Shown here in pieces: positions 39,654-48,670 of a stretch of 64,000 bases of DNA. How positions within the stretch are numbered: position 1 is the stretch's first letter; each line of letters opens with the position of its first letter. The position numbers and the translations under genes were made by a program. The notes beneath the pieces are model-generated. The model was not told the DNA's origin. It did not search any database and saw nothing but the letters and a program-made list of their open reading frames with translations. Source of the stretch: Enterococcus sp. MMGLQ5-1 (GTDB lineage Bacteria > Bacillota > Bacilli > Lactobacillales > Streptococcaceae); the NCBI RefSeq assembly GCF_013155265.1, contig NZ_JABJXU010000008.1:89171-153170 (forward strand), given 5' to 3'.

Positions 39654-40132
39654 TATTTGTGATAAGGCATCCCAGCAATAATTGTCTGGCTACGATAGAT
39701 TTGTTCAATCAAAATCAGACGCATTAGCTGATGGGGATAGGTCATTTTGCCAAATGAGATTGTTTGATTGGCGCGTGACAAGACTTCCTCTGAAAGTCCG
39801 AGTGAGCCACCAATGACAAAGGTCAAATCACTTTTACCAGAAATTGTTAGCTGTCTCAATTCTTCAGCTAAGTTTTCACTTGTTCGTTCTTTGGCTTGAA
39901 TGGCTAAAGCATACATATACTCTTTATCTTTAATTTTCTCCAGAATGCGTTGACCTTCCTTTTCTTTGACAATTCGCATCTCAGTATCGCTTAATCTTTC
40001 AGGTGCTTTTTCATCAGCAACTTCAATGATTTGGATTTTGGCAAATTTGGTTAATCGCTTTTGATATTCCGAAATACCTTCCTTCAGATAGTTTTCTTTA
40101 AGCTTACCTACGGTGATGATTTTAATATTCAT
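39653..40132 (-). CDS. rlmH: 23S rRNA pseudouridine1915 N3-methyltransferase RlmH
   Basis: SPOUT-fold methyltransferase of 159 residues acting on assembled 70S ribosomes. The knot motifs [13 protein letters not shown] (about 104-116) and the C-terminal [14 protein letters not shown] are the family signature. GGAGGCGTC precedes the ATG. Divergent neighbour of htrA, an arrangement known from streptococci and lactobacilli. Confidence 0.97.
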   Translation of the reverse strand: MNIKIITVGKLKENYLKEGISEYQKRLTKFAKIQIIEVADEKAPERLSDTEMRIVKEKEGQRILEKIKDKEYMYALAIQAKERTSENLAEELRQLTISGKSDLTFVIGGSLGLSEEVLSRANQTISFGKMTYPHQLMRLILIEQIYRSQTIIAGMPYHK

Positions 40133-40354
40133 GACGCCTCCATTTTTTGATTATAATATTTTATTAAATTATTGTCATCTTTTAATTTATCTGAAAGCAT
40201 TGTTTGATTTTAATTGATTAATTAACAAATTATGCAACGCATAAAATAGATGTATGAATTATTTTGCAATTAATTAACTTTAAGCTAAAATTAAGTTAAG
40301 AATATTATTATAACCTATATTAAAAATGTAAAGATTCGTTGGAGGAAATTAATT

Positions 40355-41566
40355 ATGAAGCAAGTTAAAAAGTTCATTCCCGGTTTGGTAGGTGGTGTCG
40401 TTGGTGCGTCACTTTTATTAGGTGGCAATTACTTAATCAATGGTAATTCTAGTACTGGCTCTTCAAGTTCAACGACAGGAACGACTAAGGTCAGTAATGT
40501 GAGCTACAAAGTTTCTTCAACGGTGACCGAGGCCGTGGCCAAGGTGTCACCTGCGGTTGTCTCAGTAATTAATCTACAATCAACACAATCAAGTAATAGC
40601 ATGGATTCTATCTTTGGACAGCAGGGCAGTGATGATTCTAGTAGCTCTGGTGATTTAGAGGCAGCAAGTGAGGGTAGTGGTGTTATTTATAAAAAATCTG
40701 GTGACAAGGCATATGTGGTAACTAATAATCACGTTGTTGAGTCGCAGGAAGGACTTGAAATTTTATTAGCTGATGGTACTAAGGTGACAGGTAAATTAGT
40801 TGGAACGGATTCGTATACTGATTTAGCAGTGATTGAAATTCCGGCAGATAAGGTAACCACTGTTGCTGAATTTGGTGACTCAGATAAATTAACAGTTGGT
40901 GAGCCTGCGATAGCAATTGGTTCCCCACTAGGTAGCGAATATGCTAATTCGGTCACAGAAGGTATTGTCTCATCTCTTAATCGTAATGTTGTCAGTACGA
41001 ATGAATCTAACGAGACTGTAAATATCAATGCCATCCAAACTGACGCCGCAATTAACCCTGGTAATTCTGGTGGTCCATTAGTCAATATCAGTGGTCAGGT
41101 TATTGGGATCAATTCATCAAAAATTGCTTCAAGTAGCACTTCAAGCAGTGTTTCAGTTGAAGGCATGGGCTTTGCGATTCCATCTAATGATGTTGTAAGC
41201 ATCATTAATCAGCTTGAAGAAAATGGTGAGGTTGAACGACCAGCACTTGGTGTGCAGCTAGTTAATTTGAGCGATTTATCTAGTCAACAAATTGAACAAT
41301 ACCTAAAAACGCCTGATACTGTGACAAGTGGTGCAGTTTTAGCTTCTGTTTCGAGTGCGACGCCTGCTGAAGAGGCTGGCTTAAAGCAGTATGATGTCAT
41401 TGTGGCAGTGGATGATGATGAGGTAACTTCTGTAACAGATCTTCAGAGTGCACTTTATAAGCATAAGGTTGGTGACGAGATCAAGATTACTTATTATCGC
41501 GGTGATAAAAAATCAACGGTGACCGTTAAGCTCACTTTAAATACAAAATCACTACAAAATAAATAA
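40355..41566 (+). CDS. htrA: HtrA/DegP-type serine protease
   Basis: Surface quality-control protease, anchored by an uncleaved hydrophobic segment at about 8-28. A low-complexity Ser/Thr linker follows. The catalytic triad is His in VTNNHVVE (about 127), Asp in YTDLAVIEI and Ser in NPGNSGGPL. One PDZ domain closes the protein (ALGVQLVNL to TVTVKLTL). 403 residues, the usual one-PDZ type of Firmicutes. TTGGAGG precedes the ATG. Confidence 0.96.
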   Translation: MKQVKKFIPGLVGGVVGASLLLGGNYLINGNSSTGSSSSTTGTTKVSNVSYKVSSTVTEAVAKVSPAVVSVINLQSTQSSNSMDSIFGQQGSDDSSSSGDLEAASEGSGVIYKKSGDKAYVVTNNHVVESQEGLEILLADGTKVTGKLVGTDSYTDLAVIEIPADKVTTVAEFGDSDKLTVGEPAIAIGSPLGSEYANSVTEGIVSSLNRNVVSTNESNETVNINAIQTDAAINPGNSGGPLVNISGQVIGINSSKIASSSTSSSVSVEGMGFAIPSNDVVSIINQLEENGEVERPALGVQLVNLSDLSSQQIEQYLKTPDTVTSGAVLASVSSATPAEEAGLKQYDVIVAVDDDEVTSVTDLQSALYKHKVGDEIKITYYRGDKKSTVTVKLTLNTKSLQNK

Positions 41567-41588
41567 AAGTTTTAAGTGAAAATAAATG

Positions 41589-41631
41589 AGTGACTTGATA
41601 TAATGATTATCAGGTCACTATTTATTTTTAT
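41589..41631 (+). terminator. Terminator after htrA
   Basis: AGTGACTTGATA pairs with TATCAGGTCACT (one G-U pair) around seven bases, then a T-rich tract. Confidence 0.8.
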
Positions 41632-41643
41632 TGGTACCTTTTA

Positions 41644-41660
41644 TTTGACCTTTATTGACC
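41644..41660 (+). promoter_or_regulatory. CtsR operator before clpP
   Basis: TTTGACC-TTT-ATTGACC matches the CtsR heptad direct repeat (TTTGACC-N3-TTTGACC) with one mismatch, 58 bases before clpP. CtsR represses clp genes until heat or misfolding stress. Confidence 0.85.
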
Positions 41661-41717
41661 AAAACAGTAAAATGTAAACAGAGTAAATAATTTTATAGAA
41701 ATCATGGAGGTTTTCCT

Positions 41718-42311
41718 ATGAATTTAGTCCCAACAGTTATCGAGCAAAGTTCTCGAGGTGAGCGTGCTTACGACATCTATTCAAGATTATTGAAGGATAG
41801 AATTATTATGCTTACCGGTGCAATTGATGATAATGTTGCCAATGCGGTCATTGCACAGCTTTTATTTTTAGATGCACAAGACTCTGAAAAGGATATTTAT
41901 CTTTATGTGAATTCACCGGGCGGGAGTGTGTCAGCTGGTTTAGCTATTTTTGATACGATGAATTTTATTAAAGCAGATGTCCAAACAATTGTTTTAGGTA
42001 TGGCTGCTTCAATGGGCTCATTTTTAGCAACTGCCGGCCAAAAGGGTAAACGTTTTGCTTTGCCAAATGCTGAAATTATGATTCACCAGCCACTTGGTGG
42101 TGCTCAAGGTCAGGCAACTGAAATCTTAATTGCGGCCGATCATATCAAAAATACGCGTGAACGACTAAACCGTATTTTAGCAGAGCGTACAGGTCAACCA
42201 ATTGAAGTGATTGAAAAAGACACTGATCGTGATAACTATATGACTGCTCAACAGGCTAAAGAATATGGTTTAATTGATGAGGTTATGGAATCAGCAGCAG
42301 AAATTAAATAG
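41718..42311 (+). CDS. clpP: ATP-dependent Clp protease proteolytic subunit
   Basis: Serine protease that forms the 14-subunit chamber of ClpCP/ClpXP/ClpEP. Ser in [10 protein letters not shown] (about 98) and His in [12 protein letters not shown] (about 123) are the catalytic residues; Asp lies near 172. 197 residues is normal. ATGGAGG stands before the ATG. It has its own CtsR box and terminator and is monocistronic. Confidence 0.98.
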   Translation: MNLVPTVIEQSSRGERAYDIYSRLLKDRIIMLTGAIDDNVANAVIAQLLFLDAQDSEKDIYLYVNSPGGSVSAGLAIFDTMNFIKADVQTIVLGMAASMGSFLATAGQKGKRFALPNAEIMIHQPLGGAQGQATEILIAADHIKNTRERLNRILAERTGQPIEVIEKDTDRDNYMTAQQAKEYGLIDEVMESAAEIK

Positions 42312-42372
42312 TAAATTTATTATTAGTATTTTTTAAATGCGGGTGATTATTGACATACTCGTTGCAATGCAG

Positions 42373-42407
42373 ACAAAGTATACTTTCAGAGTATGCTTTG
42401 TTTTTTT
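42373..42407 (+). terminator. Terminator after clpP
   Basis: ACAAAGTATAC pairs with GTATGCTTTGT (one G-U pair), then T7. Confidence 0.85.
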
Positions 42408-42479
42408 GACTCTACAATAAATTTGACTGATAAATATTTCGGTCTATTCTTTATCGGTTTAATTTGGGTTTGATTTTTG

Positions 42480-42826
42480 GAAACAATCCCGTTTTCGCAA
42501 TAAATTGGCAATACAAAGGAGAATTTGGAATTGTTTCACAGAAACAATCCCGTTTTCGCAATAAATCGGCAATACAAAGGAGAATTTGGAATTGTTTCAC
42601 GGGAACAATCCTATTTTCGCAATAAATCGGCAATACAAAGGAGAATTTGGAATTGTTTCACGGAAACAATCCTATTTTCGCAATAAATCGGCAATACAAA
42701 GGAGAATTTGGAATAGTTTCACGGAAACAATCCTATTTTCGCAATAAATCGGCAATACAAAGGAGAATTTGGAATAGTTTCACGGAAACAATCCTGTTTT
42801 CGCAATAAATTGGCAATACAAAGGAG
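42480..42826. repeat. Tandem array of six 61-bp repeats
   Basis: Six head-to-tail copies with an exact 61-base period; the AACAATCC block returns at 42482, 42543, 42604, 42665, 42726 and 42787. Copies differ at a few positions only. At each junction ATTGTTTC-ACG-GAAACAAT (or close variants) forms an 8-base dyad. Each unit also holds AAAGGAG. The last copy is cut short and runs straight into GGAGGTTAGGAC of a terminator-like hairpin. Since 61 is not divisible by 3, it is not a protein repeat. No spacer diversity is present, so it is not CRISPR. Confidence 0.92.
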
Positions 42827-42880
42827 GTTAGGACTTTTGGGGGTCACATCAGTCACATCATTTTGTCCCGCCTCATTTTT
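42824..42880 (+). terminator. Interrupted GGTTAGGAC-family hairpin
   Basis: GAGGTTAGGACTTTTG on the left and TTTTGTCCCGCCTC on the right match the terminator family, but 20 extra bases including GTCACATCA twice separate them. The rest of the spacer to 43022 shows no gene apart from the upstream region of the E1 alpha gene. Confidence 0.5.
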
Positions 42881-43022
42881 ATTTGATTTTACGGGATGAC
42901 AGCAAAAAAAGTCTTAAATTTACGTAAAAATACTGATAAATGGTTTATAAAAGTTGAGGATTGTGAAAAAAAAAGATAGACTATTAACAATGGAATGAAT
43001 AAATTAGGAATGGAGGGATTAG

Positions 43023-43994
43023 GTGTTAGTAGAGAAATCAGTTTTGCAAAAATCACAAGCAATCAATTTTTATCATCAGATGTTAAAAATACGCTTCTTT
43101 GAAGATATTGTCGATTTTTATAATCGTCAGGGTAAAGTACACGGTACGACACATCTTTACAATGGTCAAGAAGCAATTGCAACTGGTATTTGTCAAAATC
43201 TTAATCAGTCAGATTTAGTCTTATCTACTCATCGAAATCACGGTCACGCAATCGCTAAGGGTGTAGAAACGTACCCTATGTTTGCGGAAATTTTTGGGAA
43301 AATAACTGGAACTAATGGTGGACGAGGTGGCAGTATGCACATTGCGGATCATCAAAGGGGCTTTATTGGTGGTAATGGTATTGTTGGTGGTAACTTTCCG
43401 GTGGCAATTGGTCTGGCACAGGCGATTAAAATGCAAGGTGAAAATCATTTGGTTGTTTGTTTTTCAGGAGATGGTGCAACAAATGAAGGTACCTTCCACG
43501 AATCAATGAATATTGCTGCACTCTGGCAGCTGCCAATTATTTTTGTGATTGAAAATAATCAATATGCAATGAGTAGCCCAATTGAAAAAATGATGAGTGT
43601 GCCAAATTTAAGCCTACGTGCTAAAAATTATGGTATGACTGGGCTTAGAATTAATGGTAATGATATTTTTGAGGTACATCAAACGATGCAGGCATTAATC
43701 CATCGTGAAGTGATGTCACCGGTTTTAATTGAAGCACAAACCTATCGCTTTAAGGGGCATTCTCGCAGTGACAAAGAGGTCTATCGGACGACGGAGGAAG
43801 TTAATTTCTGGAAGGATTATTATGATCCAATTGAACATCTAGCTGACCATTTAATTCAGGACTATGGTATGACCCAAAATCAATTGTTGAAAATGAAACA
43901 GGACGTGAGAAAAAGCTTGGAGACTGAGGCGATAAGGGCTCTAAATGATCCAGAGCCAGGAATTGAAAATCTTCTGAGAGGTGTCTATGCCTAA
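43023..43994 (+). CDS. Thiamine-diphosphate dehydrogenase E1 component, alpha subunit
   Basis: 323 residues of the pyruvate/acetoin dehydrogenase E1 alpha type. The thiamine-diphosphate motif runs from GDGATNEG (about 149-156) to ENNQYAMS (about 177-184). THRNHGHAIAKG and GGRGGSMHI are conserved active-site regions, and SHRSDKEVYR-like phosphorylation-loop sequence is GHSRSDKEVYRT. The size is nearer to acetoin dehydrogenase AcoA than to the longer Gram-positive PdhA. A GTG start follows GGAGGG. It overlaps the beta gene by eight bases. Confidence 0.9.
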   Translation: MLVEKSVLQKSQAINFYHQMLKIRFFEDIVDFYNRQGKVHGTTHLYNGQEAIATGICQNLNQSDLVLSTHRNHGHAIAKGVETYPMFAEIFGKITGTNGGRGGSMHIADHQRGFIGGNGIVGGNFPVAIGLAQAIKMQGENHLVVCFSGDGATNEGTFHESMNIAALWQLPIIFVIENNQYAMSSPIEKMMSVPNLSLRAKNYGMTGLRINGNDIFEVHQTMQALIHREVMSPVLIEAQTYRFKGHSRSDKEVYRTTEEVNFWKDYYDPIEHLADHLIQDYGMTQNQLLKMKQDVRKSLETEAIRALNDPEPGIENLLRGVYA

Positions 43995-44934
43995 AATAAC
44001 CTATGTTGAGGCAGTAAATATTGCTTTAAAGGAAATTCTGGCTGAAAATGCTAAAAGCTATGTTTTAGGTGAGGATGTCGGTGAGTATGGTGGGGCCTTT
44101 GGTGCTACGAAGGATTTAATTGTCCAGTATCCAAATCAAGTGCTTGAAACACCAATTTCAGAAGCGGCAATAGCTGGTGTGGCTACAGGCTCAGCAATGG
44201 CAGGAATGTATCCGATTTTGGAAATTCAATTTTCTGATTTTTTGACGGTTGCGATGGATCAAATTGTCAATCAGGCGGCCAAAATTCATTATTTATCTAA
44301 TGGTAAGGTTAATGTCCCAATGACAATTCGTGCAGCAATCGGAAGCGGGACAGGGGCAAGTGCTCAGCATTCACAGAGCTTTGAGAGCTGGTTCACACAG
44401 GTGCCAGGCCTAATTGTAATTGAGCCAAGTAACGCTGAGGATGCCTATCGTGCATTGAAGGCAGCATCAAGTAATCTTAATCCGGTACTGATTTTGGAGC
44501 CCAAAGCATTATATAAGCAAAGCTTTGATTTTGAAAATTTAACACCCTTGGTTATTGGAAAATCAGAAGTCAAGCATTTGGGTAATGACTTAACGATTAT
44601 TGCGGTTGGCAGAATGGTTAATCTTGCGCTATCAATTGCTCAGCAATCAGTATTTTCCATCGAGGTGATTGATCCAATTACCTTGTCGCCGCTTGATGAA
44701 ACAGGCTTACTGCAATCAGCTCATAAAACGGGTCGTGTTATTATTTTAACTGACTCGGTGAAGCAAGGCATTGCCAGTGAATTAGCCTCACTTATTGCCC
44801 TGAATAGTCAAGCAAAAGTAAAACAATTGACTGCGAAGTTTAGCCCAGTGCCCGCCGCTGCTGCTTTAGAAAAAGCCTTTGTGCCTAATCATATTGAGCT
44901 TGAAGCAATGGTTGAGGAGCTGCTCCATGGTTGA
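43987..44934 (+). CDS. Thiamine-diphosphate dehydrogenase E1 component, beta subunit
   Basis: Second half of the E1 heterotetramer, 315 residues from ATG 43987, which follows GAGAGGTG; the open frame begins slightly earlier. YVLGEDVGEYGGAFG (about 25-39) is the conserved beta-subunit start with the cofactor-contacting Glu; ETPISEAAIAGVATGSA and SQSFESWF are also typical. No lipoyl E2 or E3 dehydrogenase follows, so the complex partner must be encoded elsewhere. Which 2-oxoacid (pyruvate, acetoin, branched-chain) is used is undecided. Confidence 0.9.
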   Translation: MPKITYVEAVNIALKEILAENAKSYVLGEDVGEYGGAFGATKDLIVQYPNQVLETPISEAAIAGVATGSAMAGMYPILEIQFSDFLTVAMDQIVNQAAKIHYLSNGKVNVPMTIRAAIGSGTGASAQHSQSFESWFTQVPGLIVIEPSNAEDAYRALKAASSNLNPVLILEPKALYKQSFDFENLTPLVIGKSEVKHLGNDLTIIAVGRMVNLALSIAQQSVFSIEVIDPITLSPLDETGLLQSAHKTGRVIILTDSVKQGIASELASLIALNSQAKVKQLTAKFSPVPAAAALEKAFVPNHIELEAMVEELLHG

Positions 44935-45310
44935 AATTCAATTTAGAAATCAAGTGACGCAGGGCGATATCGTCGAAATAATTGAAGAAAAATTTTCAGG
45001 TGAATATATTGAACGATTAGGTGTACGCTATTTACAGTATGAAGACACTGAACAAATAAAAAATATTGTTAAGCTTTCCACTGATTTGATAGAAATCATT
45101 CGCTTTGGGACATATAGCAGTAAAATAACGCTTAACTTGAAAGTAGATGGTGCGGCTCATTTTAATTTTCCAGAGATGGCAATGGATTTGATAACACGAG
45201 TGGAATGGTTTAAGGCTGCAGAAAACGAAGTTGAGTTAGCCTATCTTTTGTTAAAGCCTGAAAATGAAGCTATAATTGGCAGGTATCAATTAAGATATAA
45301 CTGGGCTTAA
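44927..45310 (+). CDS. DUF1934 (YwiB-like) protein
   Basis: 127 residues from ATG 44927, which lies six bases after GAGGAG inside the E1 beta gene; it overlaps that gene by eight bases. The pattern LRYLQYED near the middle of the first half, VKLSTDLIEIIRFG, then KITLNLK is that of the YwiB beta-barrel family. No biochemical function is known to me. Its co-transcription with E1 genes is unusual for this family. Confidence 0.7.
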   Translation: MVEIQFRNQVTQGDIVEIIEEKFSGEYIERLGVRYLQYEDTEQIKNIVKLSTDLIEIIRFGTYSSKITLNLKVDGAAHFNFPEMAMDLITRVEWFKAAENEVELAYLLLKPENEAIIGRYQLRYNWA

Positions 45311-45574
45311 TGCTTATTCAAGCTAAAAGCGCAATTCCACAATGATTTTAATAAGATGCTAAATTTCCTTGTTCAAAACTCTGAAAATAGTCGAATCGTG
45401 CCTTTATTTACTTTGACTATAAGTCCAAGTGTGCGATGTAGCTATTGAAGATTTTTAGGGAATTTAGCCTGTTTCGAGCAAGTCTAAGCAAGCACCCTCA
45501 CCTTTTTTATTTGCTTAATACTTTTGATTTTCAAGCCATGATTCGTTATACTTATATATAAGCGAGGTAATTAA

Positions 45575-45775
45575 ATGAGAAAAAATGAATTTATAATTCA
45601 AGCATCAATTTCAAGCTTATACACATGGTGGCTGATGGACTGCATTTTTAATCAAAGTCTTTTCGGAACGGCCTTTTGGGGTACGCTTTTGGGCTTCAAA
45701 TTGAGAAGGCTTTACTTATTGGATAAGGTCGCTAGAAAGCTTTATCGTCAAGGTAAATTTAAAAATAAGCAATAA
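45575..45775 (+). CDS. Small membrane protein (66 residues), unknown
   Basis: Two short hydrophobic stretches at about 8-24 and 29-42, then a basic tail ending RKLYRQGKFKNKQ. GCGAGGTAATTAA stands before the ATG, an acceptable ribosome site. It resembles in layout the small DUF3272-type membrane proteins of streptococci, but I cannot confirm this. The last 17 bases overlap the end of the opposite gene. The spacer 45311-45574 before it shows no gene. Confidence 0.55.
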   Translation: MRKNEFIIQASISSLYTWWLMDCIFNQSLFGTAFWGTLLGFKLRRLYLLDKVARKLYRQGKFKNKQ

Positions 45776-46037
45776 ACATCAAGATAAATATTATGCCAAC
45801 GATGCCTAAATTGAGACTTAGTAAAGCAAGTCGACTGAAAAATGCACGTTGGTATTTTTTATCTTGGATTTTTAATTTAACACCTCTAAAATAGGTGATA
45901 CTCATTAAGGCTAAGACAAGTAAAAATACCTGTAGGACGAAGCCGATAGACCAGTATGGATTTGTGTCAATTTGCTGCCAAAAATAATAATTGATTAGGC
46001 TAGCTGCAACAGCAAATAGCGAAAATAGATAGGCCAT
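45759..46037 (-). CDS. Small membrane protein (92 residues), unknown
   Basis: Three hydrophobic segments (about 3-21, 28-50, 68-91) with a basic loop VKLKIQDKKYQR between the second and third. GGGGAGG lies six bases before the ATG, a strong ribosome site that supports it as a real gene. No family recognised. Confidence 0.65.
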   Translation of the reverse strand: MAYLFSLFAVAASLINYYFWQQIDTNPYWSIGFVLQVFLLVLALMSITYFRGVKLKIQDKKYQRAFFSRLALLSLNLGIVGIIFILMFIAYF

Positions 46038-46117
46038 TATTAACCTCCCCTTTTTTAAGTGGTTTGACCTCTGATAAGCTTTAAATAAAGGACTATATCA
46101 TAAATCCCTCTTAGTTA

Positions 46118-46140
46118 AATGCTCTTAATTCAAGAGCATT
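46118..46140. terminator. Hairpin downstream of birA
   Basis: AATGCTCTT-AATTC-AAGAGCATT, a perfect 9-base stem without T tract, in the 217-base spacer between two minus-strand genes. Could be a weak terminator. Confidence 0.4.
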
Positions 46141-46254
46141 ACACGCTAGAATAGCTCGGCATAAGTTAAAATAATTTGCGATAGTAAAGGATAAACGTCG
46201 CTATAATGTTTTAAAACCTCTACTCGATTTTCTACCAGCGTGTTTAGCCCTTTT

Positions 46255-47229
46255 TTAATGCTCAAAATGCTTTAAAGATATTTCACCGCTTGAAAGCTTA
46301 ATTTGTTCATTGCTTGGCTTAAGCGTCACTATCAATTCTCCTGTTTGAGAAATATCATTTGCGATACCTTGATATTCAATGCCATTCTTAATGAAAGATA
46401 CATTTTTTCCTAAAATAAACGAATCTCGTCTATAGTCATCGATAAATGGTTGGTTGATGAGTTCAAAAAAGGTGTTCCAAATTTCAGCTATCAATTGGTT
46501 TTTAGTAATGGTAGGCTGCCCATCGGCAAATAATGAGGTTGCCTTATCTTGAATTTCTACTGGAAAGCTTTCTTGTTGAATCGCAAAGTTTAGACCAATG
46601 CCGATGATGACATGGTTGATTTGTCCAGATTCCATATTCGTGGTCGCTTCAGATAAGATACCTGCCATTTTTTTCTGATTGAGATAGATATCGTTAACCC
46701 ATTTGATTTTAGCTTCTATCTGAGTTAGCTTTTTAATTGCAGTAACGATTGCCACTGCCGTTAAGATGGTATACTGAGGCATTTCCTGAAAGCTTTTCTC
46801 AGGCTTAATTGCAAGACTCATATAAATACCATGATCCGTCTCTGTATAGTATGCTCGCTTAAAACGACCGTGGGCGACCGTTTGGTTTCGTGCGATGAAT
46901 AGAGCGTAGTTTGGCGTATTTTTCAATAATGCTGACTTTGCATCTTCTTGAGTTGATTCGGAATTCTCAACTAAGAAAACTGAGTCAATTAAATTATTTT
47001 TATTAAATAAATGCTTAATTTCATCTGGATTTAGAATATCACTTGAGCCAAGTAGGTAACCGCTGCCCTTGATTGAGTCAATTTGGTAGCCCAAATTTTT
47101 AAGCTCTTGAATTGACTTCCAGATAGCTGTTCGGCTAATGCCTAGTGATTCAGCAATTTTTTCACCAGAAACGGCTTGCCCCTTTTGGTTTAAAAGTGCA
47201 AGGTAGACCTTTCGCGTTGTTTGATTCAT
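46255..47229 (-). CDS. birA: Biotin-protein ligase and biotin operon repressor
   Basis: Attaches biotin to carrier proteins such as acetyl-CoA carboxylase. The N-terminal helix-turn-helix (about 15-45: VSGEKIAESLGISRTAIWKS) shows the bifunctional class that also represses biotin genes. The ligase core has AHGRFKRAY in place of the classical GRGRRG loop, then KWVNDIYLNQKKMAGILSE split by the lysine site, and a C-terminal SH3-like domain. AAGAGG precedes the ATG. Confidence 0.94.
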   Translation of the reverse strand: MNQTTRKVYLALLNQKGQAVSGEKIAESLGISRTAIWKSIQELKNLGYQIDSIKGSGYLLGSSDILNPDEIKHLFNKNNLIDSVFLVENSESTQEDAKSALLKNTPNYALFIARNQTVAHGRFKRAYYTETDHGIYMSLAIKPEKSFQEMPQYTILTAVAIVTAIKKLTQIEAKIKWVNDIYLNQKKMAGILSEATTNMESGQINHVIIGIGLNFAIQQESFPVEIQDKATSLFADGQPTITKNQLIAEIWNTFFELINQPFIDDYRRDSFILGKNVSFIKNGIEYQGIANDISQTGELIVTLKPSNEQIKLSSGEISLKHFEH

Positions 47230-47314
47230 TTTAATCCTCTTAAATTGACTTTAATTGAAATATTACTTTATTAATCATAATAAAAAATTATTAAACATAT
47301 CTAAAAATGACAGT

Positions 47315-48265
47315 TTAAAAAAATTTCTTTTTAACAAAATAAACGATTGTAGTGATGCTTAAAAAGATTGAAAGAATAATGATAATCCAAAATGCATGGT
47401 TGGTATTGGCAAAGGGCAGATTATTATCCTTTAGGTTCATCCCATAAGCAGAAAAAATCATTGTTGGGATACTCATGACGATGGTCACAATTGCTAAGAA
47501 TTTCATGATGACATTTTGGTTATTGGAAATAATTGAAGCGAAGGTATCAAGCATACCATTTAAGATATTAGTATAAATATTAGCCATTTCAATCGCCTGC
47601 TTATTTTCAACAATTGCATCTTCAAGCAAATCGGTATCCTCAGGGTATTTTTTAATCGAACGGCTCTTAAGCAGCTTTTCTAAAACAACCTCATTAGATT
47701 TTAAGGAGGTCGTGAAGTAAACCAAGGTTTTTTCCATCTCTAAAAGCTCAATTAATTCTTCATTTCGGGTTGAACGGTGTAATTCGGCCTCGACCTTATC
47801 CGTTTTGCGATTAATAACTCGAAGATAACGCAAGTAAAGAGAAGCGTTTTTGTAAAGAATCTGAAAAATAAAGCGTGTTTTCATGTAAGTATAGAAATTT
47901 TTGACAATACCATTGGCAAAATCGTTTAAAATGCTATTTTCTTCAATACAAATTGTAATAATCACTTCTTCGGTAATAATAATACCTAGCGGAATTGTGA
48001 TGTACCAATCTTTATTATTCCGAGTTTCAATAACAGGGATATCTACTAAGACAAGCGAGTAATGATCTTCAATCTGCAGTCGCGATCGTTCTTCCTCATC
48101 CAGTGCGGCTCGAATATCATCATATTCAAGATCATATTTTTCAGCAATTAATTTCGATTCCTCAATTGTTGGACTTGTCATCATAATCCAAGAACCGTGC
48201 TCTGGCTCTTTGATTTCGTCAATTACCTTGCCAACAGATGAAAAATAACGAATCATTAGACTCAC
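47315..48265 (-). CDS. CorA-family magnesium/divalent cation transporter
   Basis: 316 residues. A long soluble N-terminal domain is followed by two membrane segments at the C-terminus (about 251-271 and 289-309). YGMN (about 274-277) between them is the defining pore motif. The end is basic (FVKKKFF). It forms pentameric channels for magnesium or cobalt. GAGGTGAG precedes the ATG. Monocistronic. Confidence 0.93.
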   Translation of the reverse strand: MSLMIRYFSSVGKVIDEIKEPEHGSWIMMTSPTIEESKLIAEKYDLEYDDIRAALDEEERSRLQIEDHYSLVLVDIPVIETRNNKDWYITIPLGIIITEEVIITICIEENSILNDFANGIVKNFYTYMKTRFIFQILYKNASLYLRYLRVINRKTDKVEAELHRSTRNEELIELLEMEKTLVYFTTSLKSNEVVLEKLLKSRSIKKYPEDTDLLEDAIVENKQAIEMANIYTNILNGMLDTFASIISNNQNVIMKFLAIVTIVMSIPTMIFSAYGMNLKDNNLPFANTNHAFWIIIILSIFLSITTIVYFVKKKFF

Positions 48266-48570
48266 CTCTTTAATGAAGGTGGAACAAAAGACGTTTAACG
48301 ATCTAGAAATTTACCTATTCTCATAGTCGCTGACGTATTGCCCCCCATGAATTATGCATATTAAGTGGCAGGGCTATTTGTCCTCACCGCTTATTTTCAT
48401 ACCATACCATTTTACCACATATGCTCCTAAAAGCCTTATATTGTTTTTTTAAAAGATAAAATATTTTATTTTAATCAGAATGGTTGAGCTTATAATTAGT
48501 AAAATGTGACAATGAAAATAGAATAATAATTGAGAAATCGTTTTAAATTTAGCAATAACATGATAAAATA
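48266..48570. other. Divergent spacer corA/metK, non-riboswitch part
   Basis: No gene seen. GGTGGAACAAAAGACGTTTA at 48276-48295 and a few following bases copy the arm of the 311-base element at 29383 with small changes; the rest of that element is missing, so this may be a remnant. Promoters for corA and metK must lie in the rest. Confidence 0.5.
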
Positions 48571-48574
48571 AGGT

Positions 48575-48663
48575 GTTACAGTTTCCGAAAGGACTTCATG
48601 AAAGCGACATTGTTGTTTCTTGGAGGACGCCTTGTAACCGAAAAAAAATGAAAACGGGGGAAC
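48575..48663 (+). promoter_or_regulatory. SMK box (SAM-III) riboswitch of metK
   Basis: GTTAC (48575-48579) pairs with GTAAC (48634-48638). GTTTCCGAAAGG and CCTTGTAACCGAA are the conserved SMK words. GTTTCC (48581-48586) can pair with GGGAAC in the metK ribosome site GGGGGAAC (48656-48663), six pairs with one G-U. When SAM binds, this pairing hides the ribosome site and stops translation. SMK boxes are known before metK in Lactobacillales only, which supports the taxon. Confidence 0.88.
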
Positions 48664-48670
48664 AAGAATT

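Noticed and set aside
42451..42633. 60-codon minus-strand frame within the 61-bp array
   Set aside because: Period 61 shifts frame at each repeat; no ribosome site, so chance opening.
42480..42826. CRISPR array
   Set aside because: All units are the same along their full length; no variable spacers and no cas genes.
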